In this document: one piece after another, positions 35,238 through 44,080 of the stretch
How positions within the stretch are numbered: the stretch's first letter is position 1
Layout: each line of letters opens with the position of its first letter
Assembly (NCBI RefSeq): GCF_014635985.1
Contig: NZ_BMDT01000009.1
Coordinates: forward strand, 1-64,000
Reading direction: 5' to 3'
Origin: Enterococcus alcedinis
GTDB taxonomy: Bacteria; Bacillota; Bacilli; Lactobacillales; Enterococcaceae
Length of the DNA stretch: 64,000 bases
Position numbers and translations under genes: made by a program
Notes under the pieces: model-generated
Seen by the model: the letters and a program-made list of their open reading frames with translations, nothing else
Database searches by the model: none
What the model was told of the DNA's origin: nothing

Positions 35238-36810
35238 TTTTTTATCTAATTTTACAAAAGAAAATTACGATGGTAAAAAGCATGAACCAAAAGACGAAGA
35301 AAACCAGCAAGGAATACCAGAGCAAACGAGCGAAGAAATTCCAGTAGAGTCTTCTTTCAAACCATCTGCGAAAGAGTCATCGGAACCGATTTTTGATTCA
35401 GCTGAGATGCTAGATGGCGAACCGTCTGATTCTGTGAAAGAAACAGCAGAGAATGTGCCTGTCACAACTCCAACTCGTCGTCAAACACGTGAACAAGCAC
35501 CGGTTAGTCGTTTTGAAACTGAAGAAACAGAATTTGATCCGACATACAAAAAGAAGCAACAAAAAAAATATGCGATAATCGCAGCATTATCTATTATAGC
35601 CGTTGCCGTCATTGGTTTTGCTTATTATCAATTGACACATGTGAAAGTGCCTGATTTTAAAGAAAAAGAAGTCGCTAGCGTCCGTACGTGGGGCAATGAT
35701 GAAGGCGTTAAAATTAACGTTACGCAAGAATATAATTTTGATACCGAAATCAATGCCGTTATTTCTCAAAGTGTCCCTGCCGATAAGAAGATCCGTAAAG
35801 GAAAAACGTTAGAAATTGTTAGCAGTTTAGGGCCAGATCCAGAAGAAAAAATTAGTTTACCTGATTTTTCTAAGATGGATAAGACCGCAGCAGCGGAGTG
35901 GGTTAGTGAGAATAAAGCGGAGAATGTCACGATTATTGAAAATTATGACAATAAGCTAAAAAAAGGTGCCTATATTAAGCAAGAGTTCGCGAACAAAGAT
36001 TTAAAACCAGAGAACTATATGCGAAAAGATCGTTTAATGATTTATTTCTCAAAAGGGAAAGAAGTCTTTGAAAAGAACATTGATGTTTTGGAATTTAAAG
36101 GAAAAGCGGTAGCTGACGTTGAAGAGTGGGCGAAGAAAAACGAAGTTAAACTAAAACTAGTTAAAGATTTCTCACAAACAGTCGCAGACGGCATCGTTAT
36201 CTCGCAAGAAATTGCGAAAGGCCAAAAAATTTCAAAAGATGAAGAATTTATTGTTCACATTTCGAAAGGAAAAGCGATTGAAGTGCCAGATTACAGCCAG
36301 TATACAATGGACGAAGCAAGTAGCTTAGATTCTGGTGTATCAGCTGTTATCAAAGGAATGTACTCTGAAACGGTTCCTTATGGTCAATTCATTAGTCAAT
36401 CAGTTGAAGCAGGGAAACAATACAATGAAACAGACAAGATTCCAAGCGTCAAAGTTGTTTACTCAGAAGGTCGTCCTTACATGCGTGATTTACGTGGATC
36501 AACGAATGAAGGCGAACTTGCGAAGTTATTCTTTGACGAATTCGAGTCAAAAGGTGCCAATATTTATTACCAAATTTACTATGTTGATTCCGCTGAACCA
36601 AAAGGTCAAGTGGTTGAAATGAGTACGTATGGTCAATTTATTTACATGGGCACAACGGTTTCCATAGGGATTAGTTTAGGCAACCTGAGCCAAACAGTTG
36701 CGGAACCACCTGCGGATAACTATTCACCACCTGCCGAAGAAGAAGTGCCACCTGTTACAGATGAACAACAAGCAATGACTGACGAATCGGGAACAATCGA
36801 AAATCAGTAA
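35230..36810 (+). CDS. Membrane-anchored PASTA-domain protein linked to the ABC unit
   Basis: A 526-residue protein. Residues 1-110 are cytoplasmic, acidic and likely disordered, with many Thr/Ser. One helix at about 114-134 follows, then about five PASTA-like repeats (each with a P-D-(F/Y) start and a G-K-x-I/V end, near 138-205, 209-276, 280-347, 350-412 and 413-482), and a Pro/Glu-rich tail. PASTA domains bind muropeptides or beta-lactams and usually sit on PknB-type kinases or PBPs. Here there is no kinase or transpeptidase domain. The gene overlaps the ATPase gene, so it is part of the transporter unit. Confidence 0.82.
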   Translation: MNDFLSNFTKENYDGKKHEPKDEENQQGIPEQTSEEIPVESSFKPSAKESSEPIFDSAEMLDGEPSDSVKETAENVPVTTPTRRQTREQAPVSRFETEETEFDPTYKKKQQKKYAIIAALSIIAVAVIGFAYYQLTHVKVPDFKEKEVASVRTWGNDEGVKINVTQEYNFDTEINAVISQSVPADKKIRKGKTLEIVSSLGPDPEEKISLPDFSKMDKTAAAEWVSENKAENVTIIENYDNKLKKGAYIKQEFANKDLKPENYMRKDRLMIYFSKGKEVFEKNIDVLEFKGKAVADVEEWAKKNEVKLKLVKDFSQTVADGIVISQEIAKGQKISKDEEFIVHISKGKAIEVPDYSQYTMDEASSLDSGVSAVIKGMYSETVPYGQFISQSVEAGKQYNETDKIPSVKVVYSEGRPYMRDLRGSTNEGELAKLFFDEFESKGANIYYQIYYVDSAEPKGQVVEMSTYGQFIYMGTTVSIGISLGNLSQTVAEPPADNYSPPAEEEVPPVTDEQQAMTDESGTIENQ

Positions 36811-36824
36811 TCGAAAAGAAAGAT

Positions 36825-36872
36825 AAAAGTACGATGCTTACTAGTGTGACTAGGAAGTATCGTACTTTTTTT
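36825..36872 (+). terminator. Terminator of the permease/ATPase/PASTA operon
   Basis: Stem AAAAGTACGAT/ATCGTACTTTT with inner CTT/AAG and T-run. Confidence 0.88.
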
Positions 36873-37012
36873 GTTGATCAAGGATACCAATATCTTTTGT
36901 TAGAAAAAACAACCAACCTTTTGTTTTGTTTATTAAATATATTAAAATAATAGATAGTAAAGTAAAGCGATATATGAAATAATAGTTTAAAAAGGTATTT
37001 GGGGGTTACAGT

Positions 37013-38530
37013 ATGAAATTTTGGAAACGAGGACTTAAAAGTGTGGTTCGACGAAAAGGTCGTTCATTGATTTTATTTTTGGTTATTTTTATTTTAGGCA
37101 ACGTCATTGCAGGGGCAGTTGCGATTCAACAATCCACAAAGAATGTTGAAATCGAAACGAAAAAACAATTAGGTGCGGTTGCCACCATTGACTTAGACTA
37201 TGAACGGATTCGAAAAGAGCAAGAGGAAAATCCAGAAATATTTGAATCCGATGATGAGTGGTACATACAACCCCCATTAAAAGAATTAGAAGCAATCGGC
37301 ACGTTACCTTACGTTAAATATTTTGAGTACTCGATTCGTTCCTACTTAGATGTAAATAAAATCGAATCCGTGACCGAAGGGGAAAACAGAGTGGCAAATG
37401 GTGCCGCTACAAAATATTCTTTTTCAGTAAAGGGTGTCAGTCGTCCAGAAATGGCTGATATCGAAGAAGGTTTCATTAAGTTAGAAGATGGTAGCCTATT
37501 TAGTGACAAAGATCTTTCTGAAGGCACCAATACGATTATTATCAGTCAAGAAGTTGCGGAATTAAATAATTTATCCGTTGGCGATCAAGTCGTTTTTGAT
37601 GTCACCGGAGAATATTATGCAATGGCAGAAAATGAATCCGAAGCATCGAGCGAAGAAGCAACAAGCGAATCCGGACAACCAATGGGTGAACCTGAAATTA
37701 GAACCTTTGATTTTCCAGCGAAAGTCATTGGGATTTTCTCAGTGATAAAAAAAGAAGCAACCGAAGAAGAGAATGAGAATGCAAGCTGGATGGCGAAGGA
37801 ACAACTGAGCACGATTTATGCACCAAACAAGCTCGTACAAGAATTGCAGCGTCAAAGAGCGGAGAAAATTTATGGGCAGACAGCAGAAGAAATCGCATCC
37901 GCAGAAGAGATTTATCAGACAACTTACGTGCTAAAAACAATTGATGATTTAGAAGCCTTTCGCGAAGAAGCCAATGCGTTACTGACCAACGATTATTATC
38001 AAGTATTAGCGTCCAGCGATGAATACGATCAAGTAGCAAGTAGTATGAAGAAACTTGGCCAAATTTCGGGTTACGTCGTGATGATTGCGGTCGCCGCAGC
38101 TTTATTAATTATTAGTTTGATTGTGCTTTTATTTTTACGTGATCGAAAACATGAGCTAGGTATTTATTTATCGATTGGTGAAACCCGTGGGAAAATTATC
38201 GGTCAAATTTTGGTTGAGTTATTATTGATTAGCGCCATCGCATTGTTGCTTTCACTCGTAACAGGTAATTTATTGGCAGATAGCATCTCGGGTTCCTTGT
38301 TCCAAATGGATTGGTTTACAAATCCGGAGCAATACAGTATGAGGTACTATGATGGTTTAATGGGAAATAGTCACGTATCATCGGATCAGGTTCAAGAAGC
38401 CTATCAAGTAAATTTCTCGCTAGGCTATATCGTGACCTACTTTTTAACAGGGTTAGGGACGGTTTTATTGTCGGCAATTGTCCCGCTGTTATACATTTTA
38501 CGTTTAAACCCTAAGAAAATTATGATGTAG
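37013..38530 (+). CDS. MacB/FtsX-like ABC permease, copy 2 (paralogue)
   Basis: A 505-residue permease closely related to the one at 33018. The first 55 residues (RGLKSVVRRKGRSLILFLV) and the C-terminal 150 are nearly identical; the middle, including the acidic insert, differs. The upstream non-coding stretch also resembles that of copy 1. No ATPase follows: a terminator lies 30 bases after the stop. It may share the single ATPase of the upstream operon or form mixed complexes with copy 1. Confidence 0.85.
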   Translation: MKFWKRGLKSVVRRKGRSLILFLVIFILGNVIAGAVAIQQSTKNVEIETKKQLGAVATIDLDYERIRKEQEENPEIFESDDEWYIQPPLKELEAIGTLPYVKYFEYSIRSYLDVNKIESVTEGENRVANGAATKYSFSVKGVSRPEMADIEEGFIKLEDGSLFSDKDLSEGTNTIIISQEVAELNNLSVGDQVVFDVTGEYYAMAENESEASSEEATSESGQPMGEPEIRTFDFPAKVIGIFSVIKKEATEEENENASWMAKEQLSTIYAPNKLVQELQRQRAEKIYGQTAEEIASAEEIYQTTYVLKTIDDLEAFREEANALLTNDYYQVLASSDEYDQVASSMKKLGQISGYVVMIAVAAALLIISLIVLLFLRDRKHELGIYLSIGETRGKIIGQILVELLLISAIALLLSLVTGNLLADSISGSLFQMDWFTNPEQYSMRYYDGLMGNSHVSSDQVQEAYQVNFSLGYIVTYFLTGLGTVLLSAIVPLLYILRLNPKKIMM

Positions 38531-38561
38531 AGTGAAGGGGATTTCAACTTGTGATTCACTT

Positions 38562-38598
38562 AAAAGGTTATGGCTTGCATTTACGCCATAACCTTTTT
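38562..38598 (+). terminator. Terminator after permease copy 2
   Basis: Stem AAAAGGTTATGGC/GCCATAACCTTTT with T-run; the next gene starts 31 bases later. Confidence 0.88.
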
Positions 38599-38628
38599 AT
38601 GATGGAAAGAAAGAACGGAGGCAAAATC

Positions 38629-39249
38629 ATGAGAGAAAAGATTGTTGTCTTTGGTGGGAATGGCTTTTTCGGGCAACGTTTTGTCCGACTGGCATCTGAG
38701 CAAGGTTTTCAAGTCATCAGTGTTTCAAGAAGAGGCGCACCACAACCGACCGAAGCGTGGCATCGAGCGGTGGAGTGGGTAAAAGGCGATGTCTTCTCAC
38801 CGGAAGATTGGCGTTTGTTATTTGAAAATGCCACAGCTGTCGTTGATTGCATTGGGATTATTCATCAGAACCCCTCAACCAATCAAACATATCAACGATT
38901 CAATGTCGAAATAGCGCGTATTTTAGTTACCGAGGCACGCAAGCAACAAGTTCCTATTTTTGTCTATTTATCAGCAAAGCCGTTTGTACCCTTTCTATTA
39001 AAAGCTTATTTTGAATCCAAAAAACGAGCGGAAGCCATCATCATGGACGTTTATCCCAATCCACTAATAATACGTCCGAGCTTATTTGTAGGAAAAGAAA
39101 GACGAGGAACACGAGCAGTGGCACAATTAACGAAATTTGCACATGCATTAGGGTTGTTAAAAAAATTTCAACCGCAGCCAGTTGAAACCGCTGCTCGAAT
39201 GGTTTTAGATGAAATGATTCAAAAAATGAAGACAAAAGAAGTGGGATAA
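38629..39249 (+). CDS. NAD(P)-binding epimerase/NmrA-like protein
   Basis: A 206-residue Rossmann-fold protein. GGNGFFGQR near residue 10 is the nucleotide-binding glycine loop; VVDCIGIIHQNP, YLSAKPF and the FESKKRAE segment place it among NmrA/complex-I-associated (NDUFA9-like) atypical SDRs. The usual catalytic YxxxK is not evident. ATG at 38629 follows CGGAGG; the longer ORF starting at 38551 overlaps the terminator. Function unknown. Confidence 0.82.
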   Translation: MREKIVVFGGNGFFGQRFVRLASEQGFQVISVSRRGAPQPTEAWHRAVEWVKGDVFSPEDWRLLFENATAVVDCIGIIHQNPSTNQTYQRFNVEIARILVTEARKQQVPIFVYLSAKPFVPFLLKAYFESKKRAEAIIMDVYPNPLIIRPSLFVGKERRGTRAVAQLTKFAHALGLLKKFQPQPVETAARMVLDEMIQKMKTKEVG

Positions 39250-39280
39250 AAATCGCTGATTAACCAACGCTTCAGATAAA

Positions 39281-39330
39281 AACAATCAAAGTGCCTATGA
39301 CAGATGTCTTAGGCACTTTGATTGTTTTTT
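39281..39330. terminator. Bidirectional terminator
   Basis: Stem AACAATCAAAGTGCC/GGCACTTTGATTGTT between convergent genes, with A-run and T-run. Confidence 0.9.
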
Positions 39331-40133
39331 ACGATTGATGGTGAGATGCCGAAGTGCTTTTTAAATGATTTACTAAAATGATAAGCATCTTCATAACCAA
39401 CTGCTTTTGCGACTTCTTTGACAGTTAGGTCTTGTTTTTCAAGCATCTGATGAGCATTTTTTAAACGAATTTGAATTAAATAGTTAATTGGTGAAACACC
39501 CGTTAGGTCTTTGAATATTTTGGATAAATAAGTCGGACTGACATAGTAAAGCGTTGCCAATTGTTCAATCGAAATTTCTTTGGCGTAGTTATTCTCCATA
39601 TATGTCGTAATCAATTGCACGACTTGGTTCATACGATCGCTTTGGTTCGCGTGAGCGGGGTCTTGGAACTGTTCTTCTTTTTCTAAACTGCGTAGAAGTA
39701 AAATCATCATTTCCATTACGAGCGCGCGCCCAATAAAGTGGAAGTTTGTTTGTTGTTGATTGAATTCTTCAATCAGTTGCCAAGCTTTATCAAAGACCTT
39801 GAGTTGATTGTCTTGAATCGAAAGCAAGGAACCATTAGTTGGAAAGTGGTTTTCTTCTAAACCGTAAAGTTTAAAATTTTTGATTCCGATGTGTAACTGG
39901 TGAGAGTAGGTATTGATTAGCTGTTTTTCCGCGTGATCCACTCCAGGGTTAAACATCAAGACATCGCCACTGCGAACGGTTCGCCATTCGCCATCAATTA
40001 AATAGAGGGATTCACCTTGTAAGATGATGGAAATTTCAAAAAAGTCATGATGGTGAACGGAATTTTCGTTATCTGGTTGATTCCATAAGTCAAAAGCATA
40101 TAAAAGTTCTGGATTAAACGATTCTAAATTCAT
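39309..40133 (-). CDS. AraC-family transcriptional regulator
   Basis: A 274-residue regulator. An N-terminal cupin sensor (HHHDFFEISIILQG, GDVLMFNPGVDHAE) is followed by two helix-turn-helix units at about residues 175-270 (IEQLATLYYVSPTYLSKIFKDL and VKEVAKAVGYEDAYHFSKSF). It is transcribed divergently from the heterodimeric ABC exporter, 184 bases apart, so it is the likely activator of that operon. The ligand is unknown. Confidence 0.92.
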   Translation of the reverse strand: MNLESFNPELLYAFDLWNQPDNENSVHHHDFFEISIILQGESLYLIDGEWRTVRSGDVLMFNPGVDHAEKQLINTYSHQLHIGIKNFKLYGLEENHFPTNGSLLSIQDNQLKVFDKAWQLIEEFNQQQTNFHFIGRALVMEMMILLLRSLEKEEQFQDPAHANQSDRMNQVVQLITTYMENNYAKEISIEQLATLYYVSPTYLSKIFKDLTGVSPINYLIQIRLKNAHQMLEKQDLTVKEVAKAVGYEDAYHFSKSFKKHFGISPSIVKNNQSA

Positions 40134-40317
40134 TTTTTCTCCTTATCTCTGAGACTTTGTTTCGCATACTTCCTATTATACAGTAAAAAAAAGAAATAAC
40201 AGGGAAAAGAAGCGAAAATACATAGAAATTTCCATGGCCTTTCGTAAGATATTCCATTCTATTTATATGGGTAAAAGGTATGATAGGACATGTAAAAATA
40301 GAAAAGAGGGGAAGCTT

Positions 40318-42060
40318 ATGAATAATTTCCAGTGGCTTTGGCAATATTTGAAAAGTTATAAAGTCCGAATGGTTGTTGCACTTATTTTTGTTGTTGTCAA
40401 TTCGCTTTTAATTATTATTAATCCGATTATTACAGGGGAGTTAGTTGATAAAGTAATTGATAAAGGACAGATCGACTTACTAGTACCGTATTTATTAATT
40501 ATGATTGGCGTTCAATTCTTTCGAACAGTGATTCGTTACATCTATCAAATTATGTTTGAAAGAGTCAGTCAAAATGTCTTGTTTGCGATTCGTGAAGATC
40601 TTTATAAGAAATTACAAGAGCTTGATTTTGATTTCTTTAACCACACACGAGTCGGTGACATTATGGCACGAATGACTGGTGATACCGATGCGATTCGTCA
40701 CTTTGTTTCTTGGGTATCGTATAACGGGATTGAATCAATGTTATGGTTTATTACAGCCATTGTGATGATGGGATTAATCAATTTTAAACTCATGCTGTTA
40801 CTTGTTATTATTACACCTGTGATTTATATTTTAACAATGAAAATGTCACATGCCGCACATCCTGTGTTTTTTGAAATTCGAGAAAGTTTCTCTCGTCTGA
40901 ACTCAATGGTCGAAGAAAATATTGGTGGTAACCGTGTTGTTAAAGCATTCGTTCGTGAAGATTATGAAATCGAAAAATTCACGAGCTTTAATGAAGATTA
41001 CAAAAAGCGCAACATGGACTCGGCAAAAGTATCTGGTAAATTTTTACCATGGCTAGATTTATTGGCAGGAAGTTTAACCTTAACAACGATTTTAGTCGGC
41101 GGTATTTTTGTCGTTAATGGGACAATGACGCTCGGTGAATTGATTATGTTTAACAGCTTTTTATGGATGTTAAATCAACCGATGCGTATGAGTGGTTGGT
41201 TAATTAACGACGTTCAACGATTCTTCGCTTCATGTGTCAAAATTCGTCAAATGTTAGGAACAAAAGCGAATATTCCTGTGGAAAGCAAAGGCGAGAGTAC
41301 TAAAATTAAAGGTTTCGTGGAATTTGATAATGTTTCTTTCCATTTTTCAGATGATCCTGAAACCGATGTTTTAAGTAATGTTTCCTTTAAAATTGAACCA
41401 GGACAGACGATTGGAATCCTTGGTGAAACGGGATCGGGCAAAACGACACTGGTTAACTTAGTTGCTCGTTTTTATGATCCAACAGAAGGTCGCGTCTTAC
41501 TTGACGGTCGCGATGCCAAAGACTATCCAGTTCGTCAATTAAGAGAAAATATTTCAATGGTTATGCAAGATGTTTTCCTATTTTCAAACACAATTGAAGA
41601 AAACATTTCATTTGGTAATCCTTATATGGAACCAGAATACGTCCAACGTGTCGCAGCTGTAGCAGATGCGCATAACTTTATTTCTACCATGCCACAAGGC
41701 TACGAAACAGTCGTTGGGGAACGTGGTGTGGGACTTTCCGGAGGTCAAAAACAACGGATTTCCCTGGCTCGTGCATTAGCAAAAGATCCAAGTATTTTGA
41801 TTTTAGATGATACGACTTCCGCAGTTGATATGGAAACCGAGTCTAAGATTCAAAAAGAATTAGCCGAATTAACCGGTGAGAAAACAACCTTTATTATTGC
41901 TCACCGTATTTCATCGGTTCGTGATGCAGATTTAATTTTAATGATGGAAAAAGGTTATGTCATTGAACAAGGTAGTCATGAGGAGTTAATTAGCAAAAAA
42001 GGCTTCTACTACGATGTTTACCAAAAACAATTAGGTTTAACGAACGGGGAGGTGGGCTAA
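40318..42060 (+). CDS. Heterodimeric multidrug ABC exporter, subunit 1
   Basis: A 580-residue type IV ABC half-transporter: six helices in the first 310 residues, then an ATPase with Walker A GETGSGKTT, signature LSGGQKQR and Walker B LILDDTTSAVD. The catalytic glutamate after Walker B is replaced by aspartate (DD instead of DE), marking the degenerate site of asymmetric exporters such as EfrAB, LmrCD or TM287/288. ATG at 40318 is preferred because GAGGGG precedes it. The partner begins immediately after its stop. Likely induced by the divergent AraC regulator. Confidence 0.92.
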   Translation: MNNFQWLWQYLKSYKVRMVVALIFVVVNSLLIIINPIITGELVDKVIDKGQIDLLVPYLLIMIGVQFFRTVIRYIYQIMFERVSQNVLFAIREDLYKKLQELDFDFFNHTRVGDIMARMTGDTDAIRHFVSWVSYNGIESMLWFITAIVMMGLINFKLMLLLVIITPVIYILTMKMSHAAHPVFFEIRESFSRLNSMVEENIGGNRVVKAFVREDYEIEKFTSFNEDYKKRNMDSAKVSGKFLPWLDLLAGSLTLTTILVGGIFVVNGTMTLGELIMFNSFLWMLNQPMRMSGWLINDVQRFFASCVKIRQMLGTKANIPVESKGESTKIKGFVEFDNVSFHFSDDPETDVLSNVSFKIEPGQTIGILGETGSGKTTLVNLVARFYDPTEGRVLLDGRDAKDYPVRQLRENISMVMQDVFLFSNTIEENISFGNPYMEPEYVQRVAAVADAHNFISTMPQGYETVVGERGVGLSGGQKQRISLARALAKDPSILILDDTTSAVDMETESKIQKELAELTGEKTTFIIAHRISSVRDADLILMMEKGYVIEQGSHEELISKKGFYYDVYQKQLGLTNGEVG

Positions 42061-43845
42061 ATGGCACGTAATCGTTTTGATGAAGATGAGGAATTAGTCC
42101 AGGAGTTTAATTGGTCGCAATACAAACGTTTAGGCCAATATGTCACTCCTTATAAAAAATCAATTTTTAAAGTACTATTTGTTATTATTTTAGCGAACGT
42201 CGCGAGCATGTATGGTCCGTATTATATGAAGATCGCGATTGATGAAGTGATTCCGCAAAAAAATATTCAATTGCTACTGATTAGTAGTGGAATTTTCTTA
42301 GTCTCACTGTTATTTATGGCTTGGTGTATGCGATACCGTATTTTAGCGATTACTGAAATCGGGCAAGATATTTTGAAAGATATGCGTTTCTCTATTTTTG
42401 AGCACTTACAGCGCTTACCTTTTTCATACTTTGATAATCGTCCACACGGGAAAATTTTAATTCGAGTGGTAAACTATATCAACACATTAAGTGATTTACT
42501 AAGTAACGGGTTAATTAACTTAATTTCTGATATCTTTAGTGTGATCATTACACTGGCATTTATGTTCTTTATCGATGTGAAATTAACGCTTTACAGTCTC
42601 GTTTTACTGCCTGTCTTGTTTGTGATGGTGATGTTTATTACAACAAAACAACGTAAAGCCTATCAACATTTGAGTAACAAACAATCAAACTTAAATGCTT
42701 ATATTCACGAGAGTATTTCAGGAATTAAAATCACGCAATCATTTGCTCGTGAAGAAGAAAACGCGAAGATTTTTAATGAAGTCAGTAATGAATACCGTGT
42801 GGCTTGGATGAAGGCAGTTAAGGTTCAATTCTTGCTTTGGCCAGGGGTTCAAAATATTTCGGTTTTAGCGACCAGTATCATTTATTTTGTGGGAATTCGC
42901 CAGATAGGTGTTGAAGTCTCAACGGGGACATTGATTGCATTTATTGGCTACATCAACAACTTCTGGAACCCAGTGATTAATATCGGTAACTTCTATAACT
43001 CATTAATTACGGCATCCGCTTACTTAGAGCGTATTTTTGAAACAATGGATGTCGTTCCTGAAATTCAAGATTCTCCAGGCGCACAAGTCTTACCACCAAT
43101 TAAAGGTCAAGTCGACTTTGAAGAGGTTGTCTTCCGCTATGAAGAAGGCGGAAAAAACATTTTAGACGGTGTTGATTTTAAAATTACGCCAGGACAATCG
43201 ATTGCATTAGTTGGTCCAACTGGAGCCGGTAAAACAACGATTATTAACTTGCTGAGTCGTTTCTATGATGTCAATGAGGGAAGTGTTAAAGTCGATGGTT
43301 ACGACGTTCGCGACGTGACACTTGATTCCCTTCGAGCACAAATGGGCGTCATGCTACAAGATACATTTGTCTTTTCTGGAACCATCTTAGAAAATATTCG
43401 TTACGGAAAACTCGATGCAACCGAAGAAGAAATCATGCAAGCGGCAAAAATTGTTCGAGCACATGATTTTATCAAAGACTTAAAAGATGGCTATCAAACA
43501 GTCGTTGAGGAACGAGGAAGTACCTTATCAGCTGGGCAACGCCAACTGATATCCTTTGCTCGTGCATTACTAGCTGATCCTAAGATTTTAATTTTAGATG
43601 AAGCGACATCAAGTATCGATACGAAAACAGAAGAGCTGTTACAAGAAGGCTTACAGCAATTATTGAAAGGCCGTACGTCATTCATTATTGCTCACCGCTT
43701 ATCTACAATCAAAAATAGTTCAAAAATCTTTTATGTTTCAGGTGGGAAAATTGCCGAAGCTGGCACCCATGATGAATTGATGGAACTAAAAGGCATGTAT
43801 CATCATTTATATCAATCACAGTACGATTTAATTCGTGCAGGATAG
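42061..43845 (+). CDS. Heterodimeric multidrug ABC exporter, subunit 2
   Basis: A 594-residue half-transporter with six helices at about 30-330 and an ATPase with Walker A GPTGAGKTT, signature LSAGQRQL and intact Walker B LILDEATSSID. The second signature residue (G to A) is a known variant in these heterodimers. With the D-variant partner it supplies the one fully catalytic site. The gene follows subunit 1 with no gap. Confidence 0.92.
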   Translation: MARNRFDEDEELVQEFNWSQYKRLGQYVTPYKKSIFKVLFVIILANVASMYGPYYMKIAIDEVIPQKNIQLLLISSGIFLVSLLFMAWCMRYRILAITEIGQDILKDMRFSIFEHLQRLPFSYFDNRPHGKILIRVVNYINTLSDLLSNGLINLISDIFSVIITLAFMFFIDVKLTLYSLVLLPVLFVMVMFITTKQRKAYQHLSNKQSNLNAYIHESISGIKITQSFAREEENAKIFNEVSNEYRVAWMKAVKVQFLLWPGVQNISVLATSIIYFVGIRQIGVEVSTGTLIAFIGYINNFWNPVINIGNFYNSLITASAYLERIFETMDVVPEIQDSPGAQVLPPIKGQVDFEEVVFRYEEGGKNILDGVDFKITPGQSIALVGPTGAGKTTIINLLSRFYDVNEGSVKVDGYDVRDVTLDSLRAQMGVMLQDTFVFSGTILENIRYGKLDATEEEIMQAAKIVRAHDFIKDLKDGYQTVVEERGSTLSAGQRQLISFARALLADPKILILDEATSSIDTKTEELLQEGLQQLLKGRTSFIIAHRLSTIKNSSKIFYVSGGKIAEAGTHDELMELKGMYHHLYQSQYDLIRAG

Positions 43846-43850
43846 ATTGC

Positions 43851-43894
43851 AAAATCTCCCCAACAAGATCCCCCTCTTGTTGGGGGGATTTTTT
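43851..43894 (+). terminator. Terminator of the exporter operon
   Basis: Stem AAATCTCCCCAACAAG/CTTGTTGGGGGGATTT with T-run. Confidence 0.9.
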
Positions 43895-43909
43895 ATTACT
43901 TGTTGAATA

Positions 43910-43925
43910 GTTCTAGTACTAGAAC
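43910..43925. promoter_or_regulatory. Perfect 16-bp palindrome
   Basis: GTTCTAGTACTAGAAC lies in the 235-base intergenic region between the exporter and the phosphohexomutase gene. No T-run follows. It could be an operator for the next gene, but no regulator is adjacent. Another inverted repeat (CTAATG/CATTAG) lies 50 bases further on. Confidence 0.4.
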
Positions 43926-44080
43926 CTCAAGGATACGAAATCTACCGAAGTTGATAATAAATTCCACCTATTTTGACTAATGCATCCGTGTTCATTAGTG
44001 AGAGGATAAAAGTGTGAATTTTATTCATTCATCGGCTATACTAATAAAGAACAACTATCAGTCAAAGGAGTCGATGAAGG

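Noticed and set aside
35230-36810. PknB-type Ser/Thr kinase
   Set aside because: The PASTA repeats suggested it, but the cytoplasmic part has no kinase motifs and only about 110 residues.
43846-44080. Riboswitch in the leader of the phosphohexomutase gene
   Set aside because: Only a terminator, a palindrome and a weak TATACT box are visible; there is no riboswitch-like conserved core.
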